From positions 164,606 to 228,605 of the forward strand of contig NW_005434628.1 of NCBI RefSeq assembly GCF_000315625.1: a stretch of 64,000 nucleotides of DNA. The letters run 5' to 3'. The position numbers and the translations under genes are program-made. This document shows positions 9,287 to 22,130 of this stretch, one piece after another (position 1 is the stretch's first letter; each line of letters begins with the position of its first letter). This stretch comes from Guillardia theta CCMP2712. Lineage: Eukaryota > Cryptophyceae > Pyrenomonadales > Geminigeraceae. A model generated the notes under the pieces. That model saw nothing but the letters and a program-made list of their open reading frames with translations, made no database searches and was not told where the DNA came from.

Positions 9287-12200
9287 ATGCTCACCCCTAC
9301 AACTGCTGCTATCCAATGGTTCTACAAACGAGGAGACAGGTCCTTGCTCTTAAGCAAGGTTGGAACTTACAGCTCCAAAATCAGGTGGGAGCCCTTCGGC
9401 GAGACAGAAAACGTTGCTTTGGAGGAAGCGTTTATGAACAGAGAGTCCCTTGTTGGTGTGTGGGAGTGGGACGGCAGATTGCAGATCACTCATCGTTCGT
9501 TGAAATTTTAGATTTTGGAAGAGGTGTCTATCCAGCGTACGTTGACGAAAGAGTGCAATACAACCATGAAGCTGGTAAACAGAATGTTGAAGGGACAACT
9601 GTTTCGAGATTGATAGCTTGTTTAGGTTCAAAGAGGGACATCTTGCGTGGAAGGTTGGTGACCGAAGTCCATAGCACCTCCTCTCATGAGACTGATTCTG
9701 TACCTTAGCTGGTTTTTCCAACGATCCGATGGATCTCTTTGTCCTTTCACTGAGATTGAAGCATACAAGCTTGAAGTCGGATTTCCAGCAGGCAAGATTT
9801 CGTTTTCCGCGAATCGAAGGTCGTGATGTCGCTTCAGATGCATCGCATACTACGCATTCTTGCGTGAAACTGAATGATTCGCACGTGGTCTTCCGTGCCC
9901 TTCCAGGAGACTTTGCACAGGTACCTGCGTACGATTCATCCCATTGAGCTCCGATAACTTTGTTGATGCTATCCAGGTCAACTTGCAGAGCAAATCAGTG
10001 CGTTGGGTTACCCCAGCATATGAGCCTGGCCACCTTCCCCGGCGCGAAGTGAAGCCATTGATCGATGCCTGTTGGGCAAGCACCGAGCTGAGCTGCTTCC
10101 TGATCAACGACGAAGAGAAAGTTGAAGAAAACAACACCTCGAACAACTCATCTGGGTTTCCGACCCCGAGAGAGGAGGCTGATCAGATGCAAAAAGTTCG
10201 ATGGTGGTGGCGGGACATTGGGATGGGAACATGGCAAGCGTTCAGCTTTGAGGACAGCAGGGAGATTGAAAAAGCCTGGAAAAGTGGCAATCCCACTGAG
10301 GTATCTCACGGCTGCTTCCATTTTCTCAACCAACTCTCATCTGTCTACAGGTCGTCGCTCGTGATGGAATGTCTTGGATAAACATAAAGAAATGCAAAGG
10401 TTTTTAATGAGATTGGAACCACATTCCAGCTTATGAGAATCTCTCTGCAGATCAAAATGGCAACACTGCTCTGCGTGCAAGGGTGAGTCGGTTGCTGTCA
10501 TCCATCTCGGTTGCTCAACTTTATCCTATAGTGGCATTGGAGGCACAATGATGGTCACTTGCGGCCATTTGATGAGATTGAAGCGGTCAATTTTGGATGC
10601 ATAAGAGGTTGGATCTGACTGAGCAATAGGATGCCCTTGATCTGGAATACGTGATCATTCCATGGTATATTCAATCTCCAAGTGTTGTCACCCGTCTCAT
10701 ATTGTGGCAGGGCTTTGATTCAAGAAAAGCGTCTTCGCAGGCTTTTTGAACCCTTTAGGGATGGCCTAACGCTTCGTGTATATGCAATTGTCGGACTTTC
10801 GCACGCATCATGAAATACGCTTCAGGACTTGTTTCCCGACGTCAAAGAAGAAACCGAGCAGTCTGAGAGTGTTTGGCTTTACAACTGGATACAAAGTCAG
10901 GTTGGATCTATTCTTGTTTCGGGGTGCCAAGAGTAATCGTATGCAGTTGAGTCAGTTTGACATTCTGTCGGATGAAAGTAATCGGCATGTCATGCTCATT
11001 CTCCTGCTGACTGTGTATTAGACTTAACAGTGTTGATGAGAATGTGCAACGCAATCGCCTGTAACTTTGCTGCCTAAGTTTCAAGACCCAAACTGAAATG
11101 TCATTTCGAATAGCATTCGTTTTGCAAACCGCCGGCAGTCAGGAGGGGATTGCACCCCAAGCAGAAAATGAAACGTTGGAAACTGCTTTGGCTGCGCTTG
11201 GGGAAGAAACTGATGAGCTTTTGTTAGATCAATCTTGACCGTACAAGAATCTGAGAATTTGAAATTTGCCACCAACTCGATTTTAGCTCATATCTATATC
11301 ACGGTAGATTCCGAACAGCTGATTGTCGTGCTTTGACTCTGTTTGTTTCAGAGTAAGGGCAGAACTCGTTTTTTGGCTGGAGCATGTAGATTTTTGCTTG
11401 CCTGTAATGGTTTCTTTTGACTTCAACAGGTCGGGTTCACATGATGTATCAACAACATCGAAGAGTAATGCGCAAATATCAATTTTCAAGCAATTCTCTG
11501 TTGGACAAGGAGCAGGTAGTCTCCGCCGTGTTTGTTTTTGACTGCTCCCTTCCACGAGCCTGCTGATTTGATGAAAGGCTGCTTGCATCTCTACTTTGGA
11601 CGGAGCGCTTGCAATCCTATACTCGTTTGTCAAGGACAAAGCGAATGGGTCTGACAGTCAAGTGGGCGAATGGTGCGGTCTGGCGAATATTAGCAGAGCG
11701 GTGTATGATTCATCCATCAATTGGAGGGTATCCATTACAGTGATTGTAGGAACTTGAACTGATGGATTTTTGAAGGTTGAAGCGAGCAAATTTGGTTATT
11801 TCCCACGTGCGGTAGATCTAGGAAAGGAGAGATTTGCTACGATTTCAAAAAGTGGAGGCTTTGTGCAGGTGTTGTTCTGTGCAACTGCAATTTCCTAGCA
11901 GATGTAATGTTTGTCTCAGGTTAGAAAAGATTCTGGAACAAGGAGGTTGATCGTACAGGGATATTATGAAGGAAACGATACGATGAATGATCTGCCTGGT
12001 GCCTTGGAGCCTATGCATGATCTCCATGTTGAAGAAAAAGTTGATGACGATGACGGTGCATTACTTCATAGTTGTTTTGCTCTTTGCCTGACTTATGCCT
12101 AACTCTGCAGATGCGCTGCTGGAAGAGCATGACACTGAGAGCCTGTGGAAATTGTGGCATGAAGGGAACGACGATCAAAAGACAAGGTCCAAGGTCTCTC

Positions 12201-13903
12201 TCTTTTCTGCAGCGTTGACGATTCATCACTTGTAGAATGATGGAACCGCTTCTGCTGAGATTATGCTTTCCCAAAGTTAAGGTTGCTCTCAAGAAGAAGA
12301 TTCTCACTGAAAAGGATTTTGTCGTCAACTACTGCAAGGTATGTCGCCATGCGTGACTGCTTTCCGTGAGTGAAATTCCATAGATTGGGAATTCCCCTCA
12401 AACCGTCTTGTTCTTGCACGGGTTTGGCACAGGGTTGGGGGTATGGCTCAACTCGATGGCAGGTGTGAATCTTTTCGTGATGGGACGGCAATGATCTGAC
12501 GTGGGTCCAGAGCTTTGCAACTCAGCCACTGTTTTTGCGATCGACCTGCCAGGCCATGGACTCTCTTCACGGCCGGATTTCAGAGAGGATGGGGATGTAA
12601 ACTCACGTGTTCGAGCTCGTCTTCGACTGACTGTCAACAGGCGAAGGCTGCCGAGAATTATTTCTTGGAGCCTGTGGAGATGTGGATCAAGGAGATGTGT
12701 GGAGACGGGGAGCCGCTGGAAACGTTTGCAATAGTCGGTAGGCCCTTGTTGAGGGATGGACCAGAGCTGAAGTCCTCCAAGGTCATGGCCTCGGAGCCTA
12801 CCTTGCCGCTCGACTGGCGTGTAAGCAGCCGGACCGTGTGAAGAAAGTCGTTCTGGTCGAGGTGATTGCAATCTCAGCTTGTGGAGACACTGATCATTGC
12901 GGTCAGCCATGGGGGATGGGAGCGCCGAAGGCGAGCGAGGCGGACGTGCGGCTCCCGCAAAAGAGCATGCCGAGCCTTTTCCCGTCGTATTTTGTGAATA
13001 ATGAGGTGAAGGGAGCGGGTCAGGTTGGGAGGAGGTGAGATGTTGGCAGTCGACATCCGGTGCTGCGATGAACCCGCAGTACATCCGGGTGATGAGGTCG
13101 ATCACGGTGAGAGCCGTCCGGGCCTGCCATGCGCTGGGATCTGAGCTCTGGTGCAGCTGGACAAGCTGAAGGAGCTGTCGAGGAGCTACTTGCAGATCTG
13201 TGCGGTGGGGAGGTGCTCCACCTCCTTCTCTGCGGAGGACGTCATGAAGCAGTCGCCCTTCTTGGCATGCAAAGCTCTTTCCCTGGGAGGACGGTTGATG
13301 TTCCCTACTCGCCCTCTTGCACCCCAGATCATGGTGAAAGAAACTCCTGCCCTGCCCTGCCCTGCCCTGCCCTGCCCTGCCCTGCCCTGCCCTGCCCTGC
13401 CCTGCCCTGCCCTGCCCTGCCCTGCCCTCTAAATTCCCCTCATCTCTTCTCCCCTCTCCTTCCCCATATGTTTCCTCCCATCCTCTGTCTCTGCTTGTTG
13501 TCCTCTCTTCACTCGGGATCAGGGCGACAAAGGTTATGGACCAGGAATTCGAGTGCCGGTGACGATTCTTTTTGGAGACAACACGATTCTCGATGCCAGT
13601 GCGAGTCTCGAAGTAAGTCCAACTCTCCCTTCCCTCTCCCTCTCCCTTCCCTCCCTCCTCCCTCCTCCCTCCTTGCTACTTTCCCTCCTCCCTCCCCCTT
13701 TCCTCCTCGACCTGCGTACGCAGTGCTGACGTGAGCACTCAGTTGTCCAACAACAAGAAGAACGAGATATTCGTGCTGGTTATCCCGCAGTCAGGTGAGA
13801 CACTTGACGCGCGCCCCTCGTCTCATGCGCTCTACCAGGGCATCACATTTATGCCGACAACCCCGTCGCATTCAATCGAGCTCTTCGTCGTTACGTTCTC
13901 TGA
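9287..13903 (+). CDS. WWE-like repeat protein fused to ABHD4/5 (CGI-58)-like hydrolase
   Basis: Many short exons. The N-terminal half has WWE-like units: WFYKRGDR spliced to WEPFGETENVALEEAF (9287-9440, 45-nt intron), RWWWRDIGMGTWQAFSFEDS (about 10200-10255) and WHWRHNDGHLRPFDEIEA (about 10535). The C-terminal half is an alpha/beta hydrolase of the ABHD4/5 type: VLFLHGFGTGLGVW (about 12405-12450), VFAIDLPGHGLSSRPDF, then FAIVG spliced (intron 12738-12781) to HGLGAYLAARLACKQPDRVK, VVLVE spliced to PWGMGAP (about 12865-12915), VPVTILFGDN (about 13555) and GHHIYADNPVAFNRALRR before the stop at 13901-13903. The nucleophile elbow reads G-H-G-L-G, so Ser is replaced by Gly. CGI-58 has Asn there and acts as a lipase co-activator, so a non-catalytic lipid-droplet or lipid-signalling role is plausible. 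That the two halves form one transcript is inferred from compatible splice sites between them and the absence of a clear stop or promoter. Confidence 0.7.
13349..13430. repeat. (CCTGC)n pentanucleotide repeat
   Basis: About 16 copies of CTGCC/CCTGC in tandem, inside an intron of the hydrolase gene. Confidence 0.95.
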
Positions 13904-14018
13904 CCCTCCTCCTCTATTCTTTCTCGGATTCAATGACATCAAACGGTGATGAAACAGCTTCTCACGCACTCGCCGACAAGGAGGAAAGCGCATGAGCGCG
14001 GATGAGGGTCAGGGCCTG

Positions 14019-17004
14019 TCAGTCCATCTTAGCAAGTCTCCACGCCTCCTCTCCGCGCACCTGACGCAGCACGAGAACCTTCCTGGCGTCGAGCATCCAG
14101 CTCTCCATGGGCTAAGGCCAGTCAGTCCTCCTCCATGCGCTAGCGCATGTGATCACCTTGGCGGTGCTAGGGGAGAGGTAGCCGAGCTCCTTGACCGCTC
14201 CCTCCAGGTCCCCCTGGCGCGGCAAGTGAGGGTGAGGAGATGGGACGAGGTAGGAAGGGGAGAGAGGAGGGGGAGGAAGAGGGGGAAGAGAAAGTGGGAG
14301 GAGACGAGACGAGACGAGACGAGACGAGACGAAAGGAGACGAGACGAGACGAGAGGAGACCTTGCGGAGGAAAACCCGAGCGCGGCGAAGTCGGACCTCC
14401 TCTCCCTCGCCGTTGGGGAGAGTTACGTCGGAGAAGGGTCGGAGGAAGCGACTTGCCGCCTTTAGAGGAGGAAGCGAATAAGCGGGAGGAAAGAGAGGAG
14501 AGGAGAGAGACGTTACCGCCGCCCATGCCTCCCCAACGAATCCAGAGCCGGCAGGAACGAGTAGTTGCTTCCTAGCTGCCACGATCGCCTCCTCAAGACC
14601 TTGCTGCAGGCGCTCGTGGCTGGGAACATCTCGCAGAGTCGTAGGGATACTCCTAACCGCGGTCTGCCTCCTCGTCAGCTGACCCCCATCGATCTCTCCC
14701 ATCCTCTTCTCCCATCCTCTTCGCCTTCCTCCTCCCTCACCTGCACCAGCGGGTCCACGTTTGCAAGAGCTTGGATGACAGCGAGATCCTGATGGAACTC
14801 TCCCTCCTTGAGCGCCTGGAAGTTGCAGCAGTTCAGGGGGAGGAGGAGGAGGGGGGGGAGGGGGAGGAGGAGGAGGAGGAGGAGGAGGAGGAGGAGGGTA
14901 GACTGGGTTGAGTGGAAGAAGGACGAGAGAAGGACAAGAGACTAGGAGCGGGAGAGGAGGGAAAGACCTTGGAAGCGTTCTCGACGGCAAGGAAGATGCT
15001 CTGGAAACGAGGTCAGAAGAGCGAGCGAGAGGAGCGAGCATGGAGGTCAGGAGAGGAAGGGGGGAGGAGTGAGCAAGCACAAGATGAAGCACCTGCATGT
15101 TCCTGGACCAGTCGGAAGAATTCTTCGATTGCCTTAGCGAGCATGTCAGTCCCTCCTCTTCATCCCACTCTAACCGTTCCTCGTCCTCTCCCTGCTCTCC
15201 CTCCTCGTTCTTGTTCCGCCCTCCTCCTCTCCCGTCCCCTTCCACTTCCTCCTCTTCTCCCGTCCCCTTCCACTTCCTCCTCTATGCTCCCCGCTCCTCG
15301 TCAATCCTCACTCGAGCGTCTTGTCCAAGACTTGAAGGCGCAGGATGAGATCTTCTGCCTCCTGCGTTGCTCTTGAGATCCCTCAAACCTCAGCTTCTAC
15401 CTTCACCTCCATGCGTGCGTTGGCTGCGATCTTGTACCGTGCTGCCAGCTCGTTGCGAAGCTGAGAAGAGATGAGGGCAGGAGCAAGAGGAGCGATGAGG
15501 AGGGAAGCGAGTTGGGAGGAGGAAAAGAAGAACGAAGAGGAGAAGGAAACCCTGGGGGGAAAGGAGGAGGGAGGAGGAGGAGGACGACGACGACATCGAA
15601 GACGAGGAGACGGAGGAGGGGATGGGATAGGGTCAAACCTCATCGATGGCATACTCGCTCTTCAGCAGCTTCTGGACCTGCAAGAGCGTCAGGTCGAAGC
15701 TTCTGCTGCACGTGCCATGACCTCGCGCATCCTGGAACGGAGGGAGGAAAGCTCATCTCCGCGTATGGCGACAGCATCCCACTCCTCCTTCATCTTCTGC
15801 TCCGAACGTGAGGAAGGAAAGGCGGAGGGGGGGGGAGGAGAGGAGAGGAGAGGAGAGGAGAGGAGAGGGGAGGATAGGACAGGATAGGAGAGGAGAGGAG
15901 AGGAGAGGAGTCAAGAAAAGGAGGGGAGGTGATAGGAGAGGAGCGGCGGGGAGGGGAGGGGAGGGGAGGGGAGGGGACGACAAAGTAGAGGAAGGGTCAG
16001 GAGGGGGGAGAACATTCGATGAAGCGGAGGGGGAGGAACAAGAGTCAACCTGCTCGAACTGCTGTCCTCTCCTCGTGATCTCGTCCTGGCATGCCCCATT
16101 GACCGCAGAGACCTGAAGGGCAACATCAGCGGGAAGGGAGGGGAGGAGAGGGAGGGGACGGAGGAGACGAGAGGGAGGAGGAGGAGGAGGAGGAGGAGGA
16201 GGAGGATGAGGAGGAAGAGGAGGCATACCTGCTCGTCCATCAGCCGCTGGATCTCTCGCTCGTGCGCAATCAGCTGCTCCTGCATCGCCTTCATCCCCTC
16301 GAGCTGCGACCAGAACGCGTGAGAAAGAAGCAGAGCAGGAGGAGGAGGGAGGTGTGAGTAGAGGACGTTCGAGTTAAAAAAAGGAGGGGGAAGAGGAAGA
16401 CAAGGATGTTGTGACCACGAGTGAGCACGATCAATAGCACGAGGAAGAGAAGCCAGGAAGAGAATGGCAAGGGGCAAGACAGGAAAAGAGGAGATGACAA
16501 GGAGAGAGCAGGAGAGGAGGAGGAGGAGGATTTCTAGCTTGTATGGGAACCTTAGCTGTCTCTTCAGTCTGTTTCATCGCTTCTCGCAGCCTCATGCTCT
16601 CCAACTTGGTCCTTCAGCAGATTGTCAGCTCGTCATCCAACATGTCAAAGTAGCCGAACAAACATCGACCCTCACGCTGCGTCAAAACAAACAAACACAA
16701 ACATCCAACATCATTCCCCTTCTTCGCCCTTCCCATCTTCCTCATCATCATGATCCTTTAAATCCTCCCCTCCTCCCTCCTCCACCTGCTGTCCAGCTCG
16801 AAGAGAAGGTCTCTCAGTCGAGCTCTCGCCTGGGCGATGGAGGCTCCCTGCTGCAGGCTCTTCTCCGAGCTCACGTCGATCTTGTTGCCCATCTCCTGCT
16901 GGTATGTCAGCTGGACTTTCACCCTCGGGCCTCACCTGGGCTTGCAAGACATCCGCGTGGTGCTTTTGCAGCTGGGAAAAGAACGAAAATGACGACAAGC
17001 AAAG

Positions 17005-17037
<33 letters not shown>

Positions 17038-18941
17038 GGAGGAGGAGGAGGAGGAGGAGGAGGAGGAGGAGGAGGAGGCAAACAAGGCGAGAACAGAGAA
17101 GACGGAAAGGGAGATGGCGAGGGAGAGGGAGAGGGAGATGGCGAGGGAGAGAGAGAGAGAGAGGGAGCGGGAGAGCAGGAGGGTGAGAGATCTTTGTAGG
17201 TGTCTGGGTTGAGATGGTCAGAAGTACCTCATCAATGATCTTCGCTGCTGTGTGACCAGCCTGCATCGGAAAGGAGAAATCGTGACAACACGCATGCTGG
17301 AGAAACAGAACGAGCAGAGCAAAGGGAGGGGTGGAAGTGGTGGAGAGCAATGGGAGGAAGGAGAAAGGAGGAGGGAGGAAGAGCAGTAGCAGAGGGCAAT
17401 GGGAGGAAGGAGGAGGAGGAGGAGGAGGAGAAGGAGAGCGGAAAACAGGCTCTACCTCGATCTGCTCCATCTGTTCGCGGAGAACATCGCCGAGGTGAGT
17501 TTCCTGCTGGAAGTAACTGAAGGCTCAAGGGCAGGGGGCGACTGTATGCCTGGAAGATCACTCGAGACTTCTCCTGCTGCACTTCCGCCTGGTTGAGCTG
17601 CGGCGAGTGAGTTGTGAGCTCTCAAGTCCGCAACCTCCACCTGCTCTCTGATCAACTTGTTGCGCTCGGAGATGGCGACCCTGCAGGGTCGTCAGGCCGG
17701 CTCGCAGTCGATCTCCCTCGACGGTTCACATGGCACTGTTGAGGTTGTCGAGTTGGTTCTGCAGCGAAGAGAGGAGGGAGGCAAGAGGAGAGCGAGGGGG
17801 AGGGGGAGGAGAAGGAGGAGGAGGAGGAGAAAACGAATAGAGAGCGGAGAAGGAGAAGATTTCAGTCTGATGAAAATTGTCTCCTCCTTCCCTCCCGCTC
17901 ACTTGTAGCTCCTTCTCAATCATCCTCTTCCTTTCTGCTTCTTTCTCCTGGTACATATGGTGTTACATCGCCGGTCCCCTCGCCTCCTCCTCCTCCTCCT
18001 CCTCCTCCTCCTCCTCCTCCTCCTTGCCTGCAGTGCTGCTGCTTCCGCCATGAGGGCCGCTGCTGCCGACTGCCGGGAAGATGAGAGGAGGGACTGGAGG
18101 CGGAGACTGTTTCACCTCAATCCTCTCCTGCTGCTCCTTCGCTGCTCTCCTTGCATGCTCTTCGAACATGGTTAGGAGGACGGGAAGGCAGCAAACAGAG
18201 TTGCTCACCTATCATCTCTCCATCTGATTCCTTCTTGAGAGAGGCAGGAAGGGGGAGGGCATCGGAGGGAGGAGGGGGAGCAGACACAGGAGCAACGAGC
18301 TTCGTCGTCGTCGTCGGAGGAGGAGGCTTTGAGGACACCCCAAATGCCTGCAATGCCGTCCTCGTCATCACAAATGTTTCCTCACGATCTTCATCGACAT
18401 TCACAGGATGGCAGAAGCAAGGGGAGGAAGCGTTGGAGAGACAGAAAGTAGAGGGATCAAACAGGAGGCGGAAAAGGAGCGATGATGACAGGAGGAGGAG
18501 GAGGAGGAGGAGGAGGAGGAGGGATCATGGAGGGGGCGGGAGGAGGAGAGATCATAGAAGGGGCAGGAAGAGGAAGGGGAATGAAAGCTGACAGGAGAGA
18601 CAGCTCTGAGGTGGAGGGGCTGTCACTTGCCGTCAAGGTGCTCGAGGCCAGAGGAGGAGGGAGAACAGCCTTTACACCTTCAGTGAAGCCTTCCGGGTCA
18701 GTTTTGGCCTGCAGGAGCATCGTTACTTCCTCTCCCTCTCTCCCTCCCGCTCCTCCTCTCCTCCTCCAGCTCCTCTTCTCCCCCCGCTCCTCCCCGCTCC
18801 GTCTCCGTCTCCCTCCTCCCAGCAGCTCAGACTCTCATCTACCTTGAGAGTTAAGGCAACAACAGGCGTTGCCAACACTGCGGTGCCGAGCCCTGCCATG
18901 ACGAAGGCACTACGAGTGCGTCCTTGCCCCCTCCTCTTCCT

Positions 18942-18980
<39 letters not shown>

Positions 18981-19348
18981 CTCAGGCTCTTGCTGCTGCA
19001 CTTGCTCCTCTTCAAAACAATCCGTCACTGATGGAAAGAAAGGCCAGGGAAGAACAGGAGGAGGACGAGGGAACGAGGACGAGAGCGATGGGGCAGGTAG
19101 GAGGAGGGGACCTGGTGGTTTTTGAACCGGAGGCAGCCGAGGGGATCGCGCGTTGGGACCATCTTTGATCTCCACGCTCTTTGCAGAGAAAGTGTCACGT
19201 CTCCTTTCACCAAAGGTGTGCGGGTCACCAGGAACCGACGGTTTCTAAGCGCTAGCGAAGATGGCTGGGGTCTGCTGGTGGTGTCAGGAGCATCGAGTAG
19301 AGGAGGAGCTTACTTCAGGGTCAATCCGTTTTTCAAGAGACGCTGCAT
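14019..19348 (-). CDS. MIC60: MIC60/mitofilin, mitochondrial MICOS subunit
   Basis: The C-terminus carries the mitofilin domain in order: ALKEGEFHQDLAVIQALANV (about 14765-14840), SIPTTLRDVPSHERLQQGLE continuing to LLVPAGSGFVGEAW (about 14520-14660), RARVFLR (about 14400), then GDLEGAVKELGYLSPSTAK (about 14165-14215) and WMLDARKVLVLRQ, with the stop at 14019-14021. Upstream exons are coiled-coil: SIFLAVENASK, EQKMKEEWDAVAIRGDELSS, QVSAVNGACQDEITRRGQQF, LEGMKAMQEQLIAHEREIQ, FEEHARRAAKEQQER. A membrane segment AFVMAGLGTAVLATPVVALT (about 18845-18910) follows a polyGln run, and a short basic first exon MQRLLKNGLTLK starts at 19348. This order (presequence, one TM, coiled coil, mitofilin) matches MIC60, which shapes crista junctions in the inner membrane. 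The gene is long because its introns are filled with GGA/TCC-type repeats. The middle exons are not all resolved. It converges on the hydrolase gene 115 bp away. Confidence 0.8.
14308..14358. repeat. (GAGAC)n pentanucleotide repeat
   Basis: Tandem GAGAC units in an intron of MIC60. Confidence 0.85.
14848..14896. repeat. (GGA)n microsatellite
   Basis: An uninterrupted purine tract of GGA units in a MIC60 intron. Confidence 0.85.
15830..15975. repeat. (GGAGA)n/(GGGGA)n purine tract
   Basis: Pentanucleotide-type GAGAG and GGGGA repeats in a MIC60 intron. Long open frames across it are artefacts. Confidence 0.85.
17008..17078. repeat. (GAT)n(GGA)n microsatellite
   Basis: Nine GAT triplets followed by about 14 GGA triplets in a MIC60 intron. 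Confidence 0.9.
17988..18023. repeat. (CTC)n microsatellite
   Basis: A pyrimidine triplet run between coiled-coil exons of MIC60. Confidence 0.85.
18944..18982. repeat. (CTG/CAG)n repeat, probably coding polyGln
   Basis: A CAG run on the minus strand, in frame with the segment just before the MIC60 membrane helix. It would add about 12 Gln. Coding status is inferred from the shared frame. Confidence 0.6.
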
Positions 19349-19662
19349 CGCTCCCTCGTCCTTGCTTCCTTCGACCTCTTGCCGAAGGTCACTGAGACTG
19401 GCGGGCGCTCATGATCCTGTAGATGAGTTGAGCTTCCAACAGAGAGCTCGGTTTCTACTTCCATCAGTGTGCAAGCAGACTCCTTCTATGCCCAGGTCTT
19501 CCTCCCCCCACAACTATGTCCAATGCTTCTCTCAGACATATGCCCATCTCTTCATCCCGCTTCGATACATCAAATCTTAACACTGAGGCTCGATGCTTTC
19601 CTCGACGCTGCTGCCCCTTCCCTGTCATCGCACCTATGCCCTCTTCAACCCATGACCTCCTC

Positions 19663-19665
19663 CTT

Positions 19666-19719
<54 letters not shown>

Positions 19720-19730
19720 GTCCTCCTTCT
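19663..19730. repeat. (CTCCTG)n hexanucleotide repeat
   Basis: About ten CTCCTG units in the spacer between MIC60 and the recombinase relic. I see no gene in 19349-19907. Confidence 0.9.
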
Positions 19731-19907
19731 CCTGCTCGTCCTACTGCCTGTGTCTGGCATCCTCGTCCTTCTCTTCATCTTCCTCTTCCTCTTCTGTCCT
19801 CCTCGTCCTCCCCCCATCTTGCCCTTACTGCTCCTCTGCATGAGCGAATTCATCATCGTTACGGAACCGTTACAATTCCTTCCGGCCATTCAACGTTTCG
19901 GGGCACC

Positions 19908-21944
19908 ATGCCGCCGAAGGGAAGAGTGGAAGGCGGGGAGGAGCCGGCAGTGCGAAAGAGGAAGGGGACGAGGGTCGAGGCTATGCCCTTGTCCCTCTTC
20001 AGAGAGATCTCCAAGGTGACGATGAGGAGGACGGAGCGCGAGTTCGTGCAGGGGCGGGCGTACATGCTGCTGGAATGGAACCTGATGTCGAGAAATAGCG
20101 ACACTGCGGAGCTCCTGTACAGCCACTTGGGCTGTACGGATGACTGCCTCCAGTTCTACGTCATCCGCCCACAGAATGATGATGGCGATGATGGTCGTGA
20201 CTGGGATCCGAAGCATGTGTATGCCAACCCTTTGATACCGGAGTTGTGCCCTGTGCTGGCAGTGGGTAATGACCTTGCATTTCACTGCGGGGAAACGATG
20301 ATTGCTGGTGCCCAGGGATATACTGGCTGACGTACCATCCGAATAATTTCGCAGCCCGTGGGAAATTCTTTCCAGGTGTGAGGAGACGGCACGAGGAATC
20401 GAGGGAACTCAACAGGCGTTTGCAGGCAGCAGTCAGCGCCAGAGGTTCAGGAAGCACTTCTGCACGCAGGTGCTGGAAGATGAGGGCATCAAGGCGGCCA
20501 TGGAGTCGAACGGTCTGCTGACCGGAGAGATAGGTGTGAGCCCTGAGGAGAACGAGTGCGTCGGTACGACGCCTGAGATTGAGCATGCAAGGTGTTGCGA
20601 GCATCCGTTTAGGAAGTGCGACGTACTGCACATCGGGAACAACTGCCCCGCCCCCGATAGTAGCGATCCGTGTGAGGGCGGAAGGAAAGATCAAAGGAAG
20701 GCAAAGAAAGGACGAGAGCCTCTGGTAACACGTGGTCAGGGATGATGCTGTAGGGTGTGTTGACAGTGTGCAACTTGACTAGGTACGACCGTGCCGGTGA
20801 CCAGCATATTGGTAGGTTGGTTGCAGGGCTGCCGTTCGACAAGCCGGACTTTGCGATTCCTCCGCCCATGTTTCATACCAACGATCAAGAGAGTAGGAAG
20901 AAGCTCGACGGAATCTTCCGTCTGCTCTTCAAAGACATAAACTCGCCCCGGGCGCGCAGTGCAGCGGAGATGGTGTTGGCGTCTTTCGTGTACCATTTAG
21001 ACTTCCTACGAAAGGAGCTGCCAAGAAACCATCCCGTCTTCAAATCACAGCTCTTCGCACACGCAGGAATGATCGATGAGCTGAAGCAGCATGTCACGAT
21101 CGAAAGGAATGGCCGGCAGGTCACCGGCGTGCCCCCTTATGTCTCCCTTCTCAAGGCGATGGAACAAATGAATCAACGCATCGCGCAAGGAATCATCAAC
21201 GAGCTTCAGTCCTGCCTGTCATCAGAGGTTGCTGCTGGGGCTAGTCAGAACAACCACGTACACGAGGGGTCGTCGACAGAGGCAACGATGGTACCCAAGG
21301 AGCCGGCCAATCAGCCAGCCAATCTCAGAATCATCAGCCATGCGATCGAATCTGCTGCTCCAAATCAAAGAAGATCGCAGCTGGGCACTTCGTCGGGCAG
21401 AGCTCCGGATGCAGCATGCACGCAGGCAGGTGGTGGTGGTGGAGGTGGAGGTGGTGGAGGAGGAGCATCCTTTGGCGGTGGCAGCAAAGTTGGGAGATGT
21501 GGGAGCAAGGTCCCTTATCAATCAAAGGGTGGGTATGAAAGCAACATCGCAAGGATCGCCCCCTGGTCGGAGCACAAACTGACGGGGTTGACAACATCGG
21601 AGGTTTGGATGCTCTGGCACTTTGGCAGCGCAGATTCGGGACACGTTCCCTTGAAGAAAGCGAGGTGTAAGGACTTTCATAACAAGTCGGACGGGAAGAG
21701 GCTCTCGGATATCAAGTACCTTGTCCACGCCATCGAGGAGGAGGCAGAAGCCCTGGGGATCCACAACAGCAACCCGGGGGTGGAGGAGGCTAAGTTCATC
21801 TTCGATCAGTGCGAGAACTTCCTGATCCAGGAGTACGAGAGGGTGACGAGGGCGAGGGGACAGGAGACGGCACTTCCCTTGAGCGAGCTCTCTTGGCTGA
21901 CCGTCCTTGAACTTATCCGGCAACAGCCGACGCGCAGGTGCTAG
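19908..21944 (+). pseudogene. Decayed tyrosine-recombinase (Crypton/DIRS-like) element gene
   Basis: Three reading frames together show the order of a multicopy eukaryotic tyrosine-recombinase gene. Frame A (19908-20330) has EREFVQGRAYMLLEWNLMSR, HVYANPLIPELCPVLAVG, then a stop. A second frame (about 20320-20690) has TYHPNNFAARGKFFPGV and later SATYCTSGTTAPPPIVAIRV, the region that follows the usual HSIRKG motif, with stops between. The third frame opens at about 20757 with DRAGDQHIGRLVAGLPFDKP and runs 395 codons to 21944, through a Gly run and a C-terminal LTTSEVWMLWHFG region. At least two frameshifts plus internal stops make it a pseudogene, though the last frame stays open. The family name is from memory of such sequences. 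No terminal repeats were found. Confidence 0.65.
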
Positions 21945-22130
21945 TGAAGTGAGAGCAGCACGCCGGCAGACGAGGTGGACGGGAGCCGGCATGGAAACAG
22001 TTAGTTGGATCGCAGAATGATGCTGCGTAGTTTGATGACCAAGATGCCTGGTCGATGTCTTGTAATACACGCGTGAATCTATGACTAGCATTGCGAGTCA
22101 GGCGTGTGAAAGCTGTCAGAACACTATCGT

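Noticed and set aside
14112-15245. Long minus-strand open frame of 377 codons with polyPro
   Set aside because: It runs through introns and a GGA/TCC tract of MIC60. Only short parts of it, in frame with real exons, look like protein.
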